In this document: positions 32,486 to 44,505 of the stretch, one piece after another
Position numbering within the stretch: position 1 is the stretch's first letter
How the letters are laid out: each line of letters starts with the position of its first letter
DNA from: Boletus sp. NGJ
Lineage: Eukaryota > Basidiomycota > Agaricomycetes > Boletales > Boletaceae
Assembly: GCA_019096195.1 (NCBI GenBank)
Contig: JAGTXK010000229.1
Location: 372,001 to 436,000, forward strand
Direction of reading: 5' to 3'
Length of the DNA: 64,000 bases
Translations under genes and position numbers: made by a program
The notes under the pieces: model-generated
The model's database searches: none
Seen by the model: the letters and a program-made list of their open reading frames with translations, nothing else
What the model was told of the DNA's origin: nothing

Positions 32486-34000
32486 TTAGAGCTGTACTGG
32501 ATTGCTTGTGGCATCGTCCCTGTGGGCCACCTTCTTCGCCCACATCTCCATGACGTAGATGAATGGCCGCTGGCACTCGGGAACGCGGTCATAGCGATGC
32601 ACGAGCTGCTCGACCACGGGTGGGGAGGACACCACGGGCTCGAGGAACGGTGCGAGCAAACCATGCTCTCCCGGCATTGTTGCGAGAAGGTCGCCTGCAC
32701 GCACACAGTATTCCAGGAGCTACTAGGGCCTCGGCCGTTGGGTATACCGAGACGGAGAAGTTGCCCACGCACGTCCGCGCGTCACCTCCGGGACCCTCAG
32801 GCTGTACCAACGGTATCGAGTCCTTCTCGGGCGTCTTTTTGCGCATCGCTCGGAGCTCAAAGATGTCCCCCAGATCAGGGGATTCGTCCTGCGTCCGCGG
32901 GACGTCGACGGAGAGAAAGAGGGCGTGGTAGTACGGTCTCGAAATCGGGAGAGTGGCGCGGGTCAGGGTCAATAAGGGACTGGACGGGTTTGCTCGTCGT
33001 GGTGACGATCTCGCGGTCGGCGATTTGGTCCGCGGTGGCGTTGGGCATGGATATCTCTTTCGGGTGGGGCGTATTCCGCCGGGGGATCTTTTCGTGGGGA
33101 GTTGCAAAGTCTTGAAATTATAGGCTGTGAATCTGGCTGGAGTCTCCGCCGTACGCGTCCCGTTCGTGAACGCCACGCGAACAAAGTACTCGTACATTGT
33201 CTCGACATTGACAAACTGGATGCGGAAGCAAATTAATTACTTGTTTATCCTATTTTGGAACGGGCGCACCGCTTCCTTGGCCTAGGGTTTGAATGAGGGC
33301 AATCAAGGCGGGGGAGAGTTGGTACATGAAACAAGAGTGTTGAGCGATGTCACGAACTGAGCTAGGTTGCCCTTCTCCCACGGCTATCGCTTGCGTTGAC
33401 TCGAAGACGATGCGCTCCTGTTCGTGAACCATAGATCATCCTTGTTCTTGACGATCTCCTCGAACGCCATGTCATCGCTACAATTGACAGTGGCAAACTG
33501 GAGAACTCATACCTTCTGGATCGTATACGTCGATCACTTTATGTTCTTTCGTCGCTCTCATCGAGCGTCTAATGATCGTCGTCGGGGGTCAACCGGTCAT
33601 CAGTCAGTGCGTCGTGCTGGCCCGGTAGAAGCGGAGGAACGAGGAATGGCCCACTTCATTCACGACGCTTTCATAAAGGATCGTTTTTTGAAACGGAGAC
33701 CGAGCGAGGCTGACTCGACTGCGGTACATCCCAGTGGGTTTAGGCATGCGTCACCTTGGACGATAATACCCGGCGCGAGATCGGGTTCGCATATTCTGGG
33801 CTATGGTGCTAGTGCTTGCGTGAGCTGCGCTGCCAGGCGCCGAGCAGGGATAGCAAGCCGAGGATGTTCTGGATATGATCCACACGCATGGGCTGGAGTG
33901 ATTCAAGGCTTAGGACGGAATGAAAGCGAGAAGCGGACCTCATGGGCACTTTAAGCTTTTCCGTGCGTCGGCTGCACAGCCTGTACTTTCTACAGTATTT
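32486..34000 (-). pseudogene. unrecognised minus-strand gene, frame-broken
   Basis: Several stretches on the minus strand look like natural protein but lie in different frames. They include a Leu-rich segment (RFHSVLSLESLQPMRVDH, about 33840-33950), FLRFYRASTTH (about 33600), FEEIVKNKDDL (about 33440), ERIVFESTQAIAVG through MYQLSPALIALIQTLGQG (33250-33432), PNATADQIADREIVTTTSKP (about 33000), DLGDIFELRAMRKKTPEKDS (about 32850) and a tail GEHGLLAPFLEPVVSSPPVV...MEMWAKKVAH (32486-32690). Some changes of frame could be short introns, but the gaps do not offer consistent GT-AG pairs, and stops interrupt, so I read it as a decayed host gene. I do not recognise the family. The + strand frames here are shadows. 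Confidence 0.45.
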
Positions 34001-34608
34001 GTGGTCATGATCATGATGGTGGTTGCGGCTTGTACTGGTTCTTGATGACCCGACGGCGTTACGACCATGTATCAAGCACCACGTTCACATCGTCAGTGGA
34101 TGTCTTCTAGCAAAATAGCGACCGTTTTCTGGGATAGTTGATCGACTATACTCATTCCTAGCTCGGTTCAGAGATATTCATCTCCGAGTCGGTGATTCGG
34201 ATTCTTGCCGGAGCGGTTCGAGAACTTTGGTGCTGATCAGATCGTGTCGCCGCATCGGTTAATTACAACGAGTCCGACTGACGAATTACCGTAGCTTGGT
34301 AGAAGTCGACGTTGCAGTTGGTTTTATGAGACACGTTGCCCGGTGGGTACAACTTCAACGGAAGCACTTCGGCTGTTCACACGTGCCGCGGCGTGGCCCA
34401 ACAACGTCGAAGTTGTCCTCCCCCCCCGGAACTGAATTCATCGTGATGGGCCCACGTACGAACTGCCTGATGCGGCTACCGTCCGTACCGCGTTGGGTTA
34501 GTGCGTCGTGAACAACGTACTCGCCGTGAGCCCGACTCATTAACTAAATATAACACTTAAAAGAGCATACGGCAGCATGCTCACCTCACCGTTTTTTACC
34601 CACCTGCC
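34001..34608. other. intergenic, promoter side of the carboxypeptidase gene
   Basis: No gene recognised. tatttagtta rows and a tataac run near 34545-34555 lie 50-60 bp before the start at 34609. Confidence 0.4.
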
Positions 34609-37442
34609 ATGTCCTGGCCGTTATGCGCCGCTCTCCTGTTATCAGCGACTGCCCTCTCCTCGTTCGCGTTCGCACAAGTTCAGCTCACGCAAGATACTTG
34701 GCCTCATGTGTATCCCGGAATGCCCACCAGCGATTACAGTCCGGAATGGCAGAACTGTGTGTGCTGATATGACATCCGTTACTCCTTCTCGCCGCACTCA
34801 CACCACGACGATGTTCTCGCAGACTTTCAGGTGACCCAGAGCATTCCAAATGTGACATGGCCCCTTGCTCGGAACTGGGCCGGGAACATCCCCGTGCAGA
34901 GAGCGGGTCATCCGAATGATACCCTGTTCTTTTGGGCGTTCGAGTCCTCAAACGGGTCGTTTACTGCGAACAGCAGTGAGCCTTGGGGAATCTGGCTTAA
35001 TGGAGGGTGAGTTCATGTACCCGTGTACCTTACACCGCTCATCGTCTTGCATAGTCCTGGCGCGTCGAGCCTCGTTGGACTCTTGTTCGAGGTCCGTCTT
35101 GTACATTGCCGGTAGCACATATCCCGTCTGATCGTCGTGTTCACTCTGCACCTCAGAACGGCCCTATCAAGATCTTGAGCAGTTATTCAGCCGTCGAAAA
35201 TCAGTACGCGTGGACCACTGTCGCTGATTATGTGTGGATTGATCAACCAGTGTACGTCGGGATTCTCGTCTTGTACTGGAAGATTCACGTGTTTTTGTCA
35301 GCGGAACTGGGTTCAGCACGGCCGACGCCGACGGATACGGTGCGTACATTGACTAGGTTTCACCCTTCATAATCTGATTCTGATTCCAACGCCCATTCAG
35401 TCGCTAACGAGGACCAGCTAGGGTCTGATTTCGTGAGAACCAGTGTCGCACTGGTTTAATGCTATGCTAATACATGGACAGATGGGTTTCCTGGCCAACT
35501 TGGTAAAAGTATTTCCGAACCTTGCCACACGACCTTTACATCTGACCGGCGAAAGCTACGCTGGAACATACATAGTAAGTGCTGCCCTTTTCTTGCAAGC
35601 AAGCTAGTCAATGTAAAATCACATCAGCCCTACATCACCAAAACCTACTTTGAAATGTCGAATCCTCCCGTCAATCTCGCGGGAATTGCCATCGGAGATG
35701 GAACCATGACGTCACTGGAGACGTTTAATGAATTGCCTGTGGTCAGTGTGCTAGAAACATACCCACAAATCATCGGGTATGATGTCCAAGTGTTTGAGTA
35801 CTTTCAAGAACAGTACGTGCGATGCGTGGGTGTGTGTTTCAGGAATGCTCATGTTTCCGTTTAGGAGTGCACTCTGCGGGTACAATCTCAGCCTCGAATA
35901 CCCTCAACCAGAGCACTTTCCGGCTCTAAACGCGCCATTGCCCACTTCCCCTTCTGCATTAACCTCTGGAACGTATAGCGCGAAACTCACCAAGGCTCGG
36001 TTCATGCTGGAGGCACAGGAACGGCTTGCTGCGAGGCTCGAAGAAAGAGACGGTGCTCCGTTGGAGCACGGCGAGAGACTTCGCGCACGCGATGTATGGA
36101 AACGTGACCTGACTGGTCGCCCGAATGGAACCATCGACCCTTGGTATCTGTGTGACATATATACCGAGATGGTTGAATACGCCCTCAATTTCACCTTTCC
36201 ATGGTGTACGTTCCCACGTCTTCCCGTTTCCTTGTCCATTCTAGAATCCGTGTCTTAGCAAACGGCGACGTGTTCGATTTCTACAATATCCCCGATGCGT
36301 TGAGCCCCGAAGCGACAATGGATGCAAGTGTCTTTCTCAACGGTTTGTCCGTGAATTATAGATGGATGGGCTGATGCTGACACACATTCTCCCAGATGCC
36401 CAAACGCGTGCTGCAATCCATGCGCCTACGAATAAAGATTGGGTGGAAGTGATCCCTTCCCCGTTTGCATCTACGAATAGTTCCTGTAAGTGACTGTTTC
36501 TGGGGATTTACATTAGATTTATGCAATTTATTTACAGTGAATGTGTACGGCGACCCAAGTAAGTTTTGATCTTTCTCATCAACTATGTAGCAGAGTTAAT
36601 ATTCTCTAGGCGTCGAGTGAGTGCATGTCACAATCGGCATAATTAGATACTTAAAAAAAGCTCAGACCAATGGCATTCCTGACAGACCTTGCCACGAACA
36701 TGACGGCTCATAACATATCGGTGGTCATATATTCCGGAAACGACGATTCCCTCGTCCCACATTTTGGTTCGCAGAGTAGGTTTCCTCCTTGGTCTCCATT
36801 ATTGCAGCCTACTAAGTGCATGTTCAGTTGCTATCCAAGTACGACGTTGCGCATTTCGCACATAATTGACAAGGATCTGAGTTTTATTGCCTAGAACACG
36901 ACGTTTGGTGGAATCCAGGGATTCACACGCAAGCCAGATACACCGTGGTACAACGACGCTGGTGAGTTAGCTGGCGTCGTCCATCAGGAACGTGGTTGGA
37001 AATACGTTCTTGCTGCTCATGCTGGACATCTCCTTGGATATAACAACCCCATCTCTGTGAGGGATTGATTCCTCTCACACTTGCCATTCCTAACATCCCT
37101 GTTCAGGCCCTCACTCTCGTCCGAGAGTTCGTTTTTGGTAACAACCAAACTGGACTGGTGACCAACACTAGCTCAGGAACGGTCAGTGTTGTTGGAGGCG
37201 AGGTATCCTCCCTCGGGAACGAGATCATGACTGGTCAAGCGGGCATCTATTACGGGCAAGCCACGACCGCATCTACTTATTTCTTCCCATCGGCGACTGT
37301 CGAGGCTTGGGACAGCTATATGGCCTCTGCGACTCCGACAAGTCGAGCAAGCTCCCTGCTTTCCATGGGTGTTGTGATGAGTCAGCGATTTTACCTGGGT
37401 GGCGCGATAGCAATAGCGATTGCGCTCCAAATGCTATTGTAA
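34609..37442 (+). CDS. secreted S10 serine carboxypeptidase, probably GPI-anchored
   Basis: Removes C-terminal residues from peptides in the secretory route or at the cell surface. Predicted exons: 34609-34756, 34823-35006, 35055-35091, 35157-35251, 35302-35339, 35401-35432, 35482-35574, 35628-35812, 35865-36205, 36259-36342, 36396-36485, 36538-36558, 36610-36616, 36666-36775, 36828-36838, 36895-37056, 37107-37442. The product is 657 aa. A signal peptide (MSWPLCAALLLSATALSSFAFA) is followed by the substrate-binding block WLNGGPGASSLVGLLFENGP, GESYAGTY (nucleophile about Ser203), VIYSGNDD (Asp about 479) and HAGHLLGY (His about 537). Many N-glycosylation sequons are present. The C-terminus is a Ser/Thr region and a hydrophobic tail (FYLGGAIAIAIALQMLL) fitting a GPI signal. 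The start was chosen for the signal peptide; an ATG 33 bp upstream (34576-34578) is out of frame with it. Seventeen exons include a 7-nt and an 11-nt microexon. Confidence 0.9.
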
Positions 37443-37502
37443 TGTCAGTGTAGGCTGTTTCCCCCTTGGATTTTCTCTCAATCCGGCTGCCAGTGCCTAG
37501 GA

Positions 37503-37538
37503 TTGTTTGTTTGTTTGTTTGTTTGTTTGTTTGTTTTT
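37503..37538 (+). repeat. (TTTG)n microsatellite
   Basis: About eight tandem tttg units, just after the carboxypeptidase gene. Confidence 0.9.
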
Positions 37539-40500
37539 GTATTAGATGTGGCAGGTTGAAACGGACCTCGTTCACGAGGGTAACTTATGATGACCTGCTG
37601 TTTTTTTCGTATGATAGGTATGCTGAATCGAGCTGTCTGTTACACGGGTTGTGCTGTTATTTAGTGATGCCAACAATCAAGATGACATTCCCGCTGCTCG
37701 GACAACTTCTGCGCGAAATCGACTAATATTTCATGCAGTGGACTTGGCCCAGAGCTTGGTGAGGATTGGTGAGGACTGGTTCCGACCACTGTAAACTCAC
37801 CAGAATTGAAAAAAAAAGAGTGGGCCGCATCTGGAAAAAAAATTGGACTGGTAGTAACCCTAGTTACTACATAGACTACATAGCACTACATGGTAAATTG
37901 AACAGCTTTAGATACTATGTAGGTAGTGGCATGAACCAGCTGATACTACAAAGTCTACTAAGTCTACCAGTCATCAGGAAACTTTTGATACACTTTTATT
38001 TCCCACGCTTGTTAATACACATTTGGTAATCAAAAAGCACCACAAAAGCTACACTTTTGGTACATTCCATGGCCCTCTGGGCACTCCTGGACCTGCAAGC
38101 ATTCTCATTGATATCTGCAGACTCTGTTGCATGATACATGGACATTTCCAATAGTTGCTTTACACACTCCAAGTTACATTTGCACTAACTAATAAATTCA
38201 TTCCTCTATCTCTTTTAGGACTTGCACTTTCAATCTGTGTGCTAGTACTTAGCAATGAAGCAAAAACATGCATCAGGCTTGTCTATGAATCATATCTGCA
38301 ACACAAAGAATATCTTCCTTCACTATGTCTCAAAGCTTGTAACCATGATAGAAAGAGAGGACAAGATAAGGGCACTCGTTCATCCTGTAATTTATGTTTT
38401 CTCTTGTTATACATGCACATGAATTGATTCTTTCCACTTTTGCTTTCCAGTAAGGTTGTCACCATCCCCATGTTTTGCATTTGAGTAATGAGTGATCCCA
38501 TTCTATATATGAGAAAGTTGCCATTTGCAGTTTTGGTGATGATGACTCCTATGATCCCACTCCACTTATTACCAGTGACCTCATAGGCCATGATGAAATG
38601 TTTAGATCATTTCTTGTGAATCAACTCTTGGTTGTCTTGCAAACTGCAAACAAATATTAAGTAATGGTCTTTATAATGTACCTATCTACAGTATAATAGA
38701 GACAATGTCTTCTGCATGTTCTAAGATAAGGTCCATGTACTTTTTCCCTTTCACAATTCTTCTAAGTAATAAATAAGAACAATTAATTAGGCCCTTTGCA
38801 CCTTTTTGAAGTGCTGCATTATAGATAACAACAATTTGATCAGGTGCTTTGTTGTTTGATTGTATAATGGGGAAAATGACCCTGCCCATCTTTTGTTCCA
38901 TGAAGATGTTGGGTAAGCATGTCATTTTGGTTATTTGTACTGTGAGAAAGCCATCTGTTAAACTGCCACCTCACAAATATGCAGTGATGTTAGTTGGGAT
39001 GCTATTAGTTGACATTATCCTTGTGCTTTGCTGTTGTGGAAGGGAGGGTGGTTGCATCCATCTGTTGTTAGCATCCTTTATTTTAGAGTGTGTTATCTTG
39101 GATTCAAGCAATATGAGATCATTTCTTTTCAGGTCTTCCATTGAATATGGTGGCATGTTCATCTTCACAGTCAGGACCTTATGTGCATCATAATCTTCAC
39201 TGAACAGTTCTTTTGAATTGTTAACAAGGATTTTATAATAGCAGTGATATAGTACACACTAGTGTGTTCAACCCTTTACTGCTCTGCCATTTGATTGCTC
39301 AAACAGCTGTCAGCAAATCATTTGTGAGGTCTATGGAGACATTAAAGATGTGCATTTACCAAGTGAAGGGCTTTCAAGGCCAGCAAACAGTTTTGCTGTT
39401 TGGGTGCCAAGAGATTCCAACAACAGAATTACAGTAATTGATGCTTGTTTCTCTGGCAATCCTTGTCTGAGAAATCAAGTAGAGGTGATATGTTCCACAG
39501 TTCAGATGACAACAGCCTCGTTGATTACAGGATTGCATAGATTTGTGCAATGATTATGGAAAGGCTGGTATGTATCCCATGTCACACTTGTTAGAATCTT
39601 TCTGAGCACATACACATTTGCTTTTTTATTGACGAAGCTAGAGAGTGTATCAATATGCCTACTTATTTGTGTCAGCAGGAGTTAATGAGGCACTAGAGAC
39701 TCACTTCAAAAGACTTTGATCATAAAGGGTGATATGGATATGGTCAACCAAAATCCATGTCAGTAAGGGTGCAATGAACTGAACTGACACCCAACTTTGA
39801 CCCTGGTTATTGGTCTTTTTAACAAGGACCTGTTGTAGCACTTTTTTGCCCTTCTCTATAGAACTTTTTAATTTCTGCTTGTTCACATCATTGTTCATGC
39901 TCAGCTCTGGCTCACCAACACTGTCTCTGCCAATAGATATGACACTGATGTCAGTCTCTGAGTTAACTTCATGTGAATGACCTGGTATAATGGTGGCCCT
40001 TTTATTGTCATTAGACCTCCTATCCTGTCAATCAATATCTTGTATTAAAAGCACAAAATGAATGTTGATACCTGTGACATTTATAGTTTACCTAAGCTCA
40101 TTACATCCATCGGTTATTCATTATGCTTGTCCATATCACACTTTAATTTTTAAGAATGATATTAGTGGACATTAGATAAGGTGAGGAGACAACAGTCAAT
40201 GATTGTAGTGAAATCACATTTATACTACAAGAATCAATTCATGCTTATGTAACTCAAATTTATTGATGTTGATGTGCTATAAAAAGAATATTGTGCATTA
40301 AGCAAGTACTCTTACAGACATCTAGGTAATTAAACAACTGACTGAGCAAATATGGCATTGAGACATAATGTGCAGAGACCAACATTCATTTCTAATTGGA
40401 TAATACAAATTTACATGACTAGCTGCCCTTTGTGTAGTGTATTTGCTAAGCCAAATACTATGTTAGTTAGTATATAACACCTGCAACACATGCACAATAA

Positions 40501-40575
40501 GTAAAGTGGACTTACTCAGTTGTCTGATGTTGACAAACTCATGTGCTGATCAGCATGTTGGTGTTCAAATCATAT
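37539..40575. other. AT-rich decayed sequence, minus-strand frames unassigned
   Basis: Minus-strand open pieces at 38283-38591, 38686-38925 and 38971-39168 read like natural protein (for example KWSGIIGVIITKTANGNFLI and INCSYLLLRRIVKGKKYMD) but lack a motif I know. They lie downstream of the PIF1-type helicase remnant and may belong to the same element. 39350-39553 has an open + frame, also unassigned. Low-complexity actacata steps lie at about 37866-37895. Confidence 0.4.
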
Positions 40576-41142
40576 GTTTGTTTCAACATCTAAGCAAGCA
40601 ATCTGGTCAAGTTTGACTTGTAGGTTCTTCTGCAACTGTGAAAAAATTTGATGTGATGAGAACCAATGAAAGACTGAAGCCTATTGAGGCTGGTAGCATG
40701 GGACAACATGACATACATACATAAGCATTCTGAATACCTCATGCACTGGCTAAATCAACCACCATAGTGTTCATTGAAGCACCTTACACTTTATAATCAG
40801 TAAATGCCCAACAAGCTGGGACCAATGGAAGTTGTGAATGACTGATTTTGATGGTATTTGCCTGTGATGTATGGTATGTGAACTGATGACTTTTCAGAAA
40901 TATGGGAACCATAGATTCTTCCAATACATCTATGGCAGTTGGGGATAAAGTCATCTTGATATATGTGCACACTGCCACATGACCTTCCAGAACAGACCTG
41001 TAAACCACTCTGGTAAGTATTCCAGAGGATTCATTTATAATCTTGTTCCCCATTGACAAGTTTTCAGTTATCATGACAGGCATTCCAGGAACTGATTCCT
41101 TTGCATGAACATGTGATAACTGGATCCTATTATTACACCAGA
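40576..41142 (-). pseudogene. PIF1/Helitron-type helicase, C-terminal part (left of retro 3)
   Basis: The minus frame shows PVMITENLSMGNKIINESSG, the segment typical of PIF1-like helicases after the insertion domain. It then has QLPLVPACWAFTDYK, the near C-terminal motif with which these enzymes bind nucleotide. Immediately after that, stops are frequent (the Gln expected after YKV reads TAA), although MNTMVVDLASA and a final Arg/Lys-rich tail can still be followed. It continues the helicase interrupted at 62542: the 5-bp duplication ccaga joins the two sides. Such helicases are abundant in basidiomycete Helitron-like elements. Confidence 0.75.
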
Positions 41143-42034
41143 TGTTATGACCTCATAACAATGGGACATGTGACCTGAGTGAACCAAAGGCAATCTGGGT
41201 TTCACTAGGACTTGCTACTCTCCCTTCCTCTGGATAGGCAAGGATTTGGTCGGCCAGCAAGTACTGTAGCAATGCTTCATATATATTAGGATAACCATCT
41301 AACACAGATATGTGAGCGACAAATATATCCAGCTCCCAATGTATCTCAGAGCAGCAACCATCTGCAATATATGCTCTGTGAGGTTTCTACTACCTGTTCT
41401 ATCCTTGTAGAACAGATGCCTCTTATAACCCTGGTCCAATAACAGGGAGTGCAACTTTGCCCTGACCTCAATGGGTTGCAAAGCAAACAAAGAAGCTAGT
41501 GATTATGGCAACCACTAGCACAATGAGAAGCAATGCTTCCAGTGTTAACTTCTAGGAACAGAGGTTGGTGGAGAAGTGGGAATGATAAACACTCAGGTTG
41601 ATTAGTGTAGATCAAGGTTAGGGAAATACATGAAGGGTGGACACCTGTATAAATAGACCTTCCCTATCTAGGGCAGGCTCCCTATTATATAAGATGATAC
41701 AGTATAAGATTGAAGATCTAATATTACCATAAGAAGGACTTGGAACATTAGACAAATGGGAGTTTGGAAATACTCTGTGTATGAGAGAGCATAGCCAAGG
41801 AGGCAATGTCTATGATTGGATCAAAAGGTGAAATGGAGAAGGTGAAATAGAGGGCTGTGTCATAGCCATGGGAGCAGTGTTGCATTGTCTAGAAGTGGGC
41901 AGGGTAAGGCAGTGTTGGAGGGGAATTCCATGGGAATCCCACATCAAAGGAATCAAAGAGGAGGTCATCCCAGAGTTCAGGAGGAGATGATGGTAGGGAA
42001 AAAGGTATATGCATCCCCTTTTGTAACCGTAACA
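41143..42034 (-). repeat. 3' LTR of retro 3
   Basis: tgttatgacctcataaca ... gtaaccgtaaca. It pairs with 61686-62541. On the minus strand a purine-rich tract (agaagggtaa) precedes it. Confidence 0.92.
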
Positions 42035-42049
42035 TTACCCTTCTTATAG

Positions 42050-43300
42050 TCTTGAAGTTCCATCTCAAGAACTTCAATCTCCCTTGTTGATCTTGTAGTT
42101 GGTGAGGTTCCATGAGTTGTTGAGGACTCCCTGACAGGGACAAGTCTGGTAGCTGTGTCCTTGTTCTCCACAGTAAGTGCAAGTTCTTCTTGGGCAAGCA
42201 TACTGTAGATGGTTGGGGGCAACCACCTGATAGTAGGGGCACTGATAGTAGGGGCAGGATGGCTGAAGGTGACCTTAATATCCACATTTGAAGCAGTGGA
42301 GGCTGGTGAGGGAAGTTCAACGGTAATGAACTGGGCAGGAGTAGGACATGGGATGGGGATCACCAGCCATTGAGTCAGAATGGTTGATAGGAGAGGTGCC
42401 TGTGGTGGGCCTAGGAATGGGAATGGAGGAAGGAGGAGGGCTCCTCATTGTAGGATTCCCCAGTATATAGAGAAGGCCTCAGGTGTTGGGGCAAGAGGGG
42501 AGACTGACTGAGAATACCATGGCCCCTCACTGGCAGAGAGTCCTGGATTGGTCAGAAAGGGCTGGGGGAGGTACTGCAAGGAGTGGTACTGCAGAGGTTC
42601 CTTCTGTTGTGGGGTTGGAGGTTGTGGAGGAGGGAGAGGCAACAACAGTGTTGCTGGAGAATCTGGCTCTCCGTGATTCTGAAGGGCTTCTATCAACTCT
42701 GTTAATGCCTGGGATTCTACTGATGTTCTCCAGGGGTCACTCTATAATGGAAGGATTTTATTGATGGGGAATGGGGTGGTGGGTTGTGGAGGTTGATGAG
42801 GGTAAAGAAAAGGTTACTTTCTTCTTCCAATAGGGAGAGGAGGATGGTGTGGAGCATGTGATCATGGGTGTTGATGGGCAAAAGGGCAAGGGAATAGTTG
42901 AATTCCTTAACAAAGAGGAGGTTGAGAACAAGTTCATGAATTTTGATGATGTTTTCTATTACTCTTTCTTCCTTGGCAGTTTACTGGGCATTGAAGAGAT
43001 GGGAATCTGTCAGACTCCCAGAGGTCCTGGGGAAAAGGGTGGAATAGGATCTGTAGAGGGTGATGAGCTGGATGAGGAAATTGTTGCAGGTGAAGAATGG
43101 GATGTGTTGGGGCATCTGAAGCACAATGGGGTTGTCAAGTATGGATGCATAGAGATTACAATGGTGGATGGGGGAGAGGTGGTTAAGTCATTCGGAGAGG
43201 GGGGCAATTGCCATCTACCAGTTGGTGTGGTATGGGCAGTAATTAATCCTGCAGAAACAGGAGTATTGGAAAATATGTTAAGATCAGAGTATTGTTTCTA
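42050..43300 (-). pseudogene. retro 3 extra 3' region (ORF3), fossil
   Basis: Counterpart of 15356-16517 in retro 1: a helical Leu-rich module (about 43200-42830, with LALLPINT recognisable), a Pro-rich linker (about 42700-42450), then a Cys/His knuckle cluster (about 42310-42140). It is broken in many places. Confidence 0.65.
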
Positions 43301-43399
43301 GAGACAAGCTTGGGTGAGGGCAGCAGAGACACAAGCCAGGAGTACTAGGAGGGATGTATTGTCTTGGGGCATGGGGATGCATCTCAGAGTTTCAGTCAA

Positions 43400-44505
43400 C
43401 TTTTATATTCTGAGAATATTGCCTTGGCATTTTCCAAGTTTGATTCAGGCTCCCAAGTTCATTCTGCTGTGGAGTATCATTTCCAATGTATGAGGTACTG
43501 CCTTTGTCCTGGTTTTCTCCAATGGTTGATGATGCTGTCCACTTCATACTTCTCTTCTATTCCAACAAGTTCTGGTGGTGGTTGAGTGAAATTGGGGCTG
43601 TGTTTTGTTGTTTCCCAATACAGGGAAAGTAGGGAGGCATGGAACACATTGTGGATCTTCCACTGTTTTGGCAACTTGAGTTGGAATGCCACAGAGGATA
43701 CCACTTGGGCAATTTCAAATGGCCTGGTACATTTCAGGGATAGCTTTCCAGATGGGACTTGAAGTTTGAGGTTCTTGGCATCCAGCCATACCTTGTCTCC
43801 AAGTTTCCATGGTTTGAAGCAAGAGTGAATCCTCTCCTTTATTCTTACTTGTGTGAGTTTGTGGGTGGCTTCAGCTTCTTGCCTTGCTTCTTTTAGGAAT
43901 GAGAGCCTTTTCTCTACTGTGGGTAGGAACATTTTTCTGAGGGGAGGATAAGCTCATGGTTCATATCCTGGAATTAAGGAGAAGGGCGATCTTCCTGTCA
44001 CTGAATGGGCCACAGAGTTATGGGTGAACTCTGCCATGGGTAATAATTCCAACCACTTCTGAGGTTGGCCATTGCAGAATATCTGTAGATAGGTTTCTAG
44101 TTCCTAATTATATTGCTCCGTTTCACCATCAGTTTGTGGGTGATAGGCCATGGAGAGGGTGATGTCATAGTTCAGGAGTCAGGTGAGTTCCCAAGCAAAG
44201 GTGGAGGTGAATTGGGGACTGCAATCAGAGGCCAGTTTATTGTGTAAACCATATCGTAGGAAGACTTTTTTGAAGAAAAGATGGGCTATACCAGCTGTAT
44301 CTACTGTTTTTGTGCAAGAGGCAAGAATTACCCCCTTACTAAGGCCATGGTTGACCATGACCATAACCAAGTCAAAGCCCCCAACCAGGGGTAGGTTGGT
44401 GATCAAATCCACTCAGAGATTTTGGAATGGGCAGCGTCCTTTAAAGGCTAATGGGTTGACTGGGGGAACTGTGGGATGGGTTTGAACCTTGTTGGCTTGG
44501 CAAAC
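43400..44505 (-). pseudogene. retro 3 integrase C-terminal half and chromodomain, fossil
   Basis: The minus frames at 44179-44412 (integrase core) and 43477-43932 (integrase tail and start of the chromodomain, YEVDSIINHW) are colinear with retro 1. The upstream integrase part lies beyond retro 2 at 55302-55460. Confidence 0.8.

Noticed and set aside
42849-43301. 150-codon + strand frame
   Set aside because: Antisense shadow of the minus-strand extra region of retro 3.
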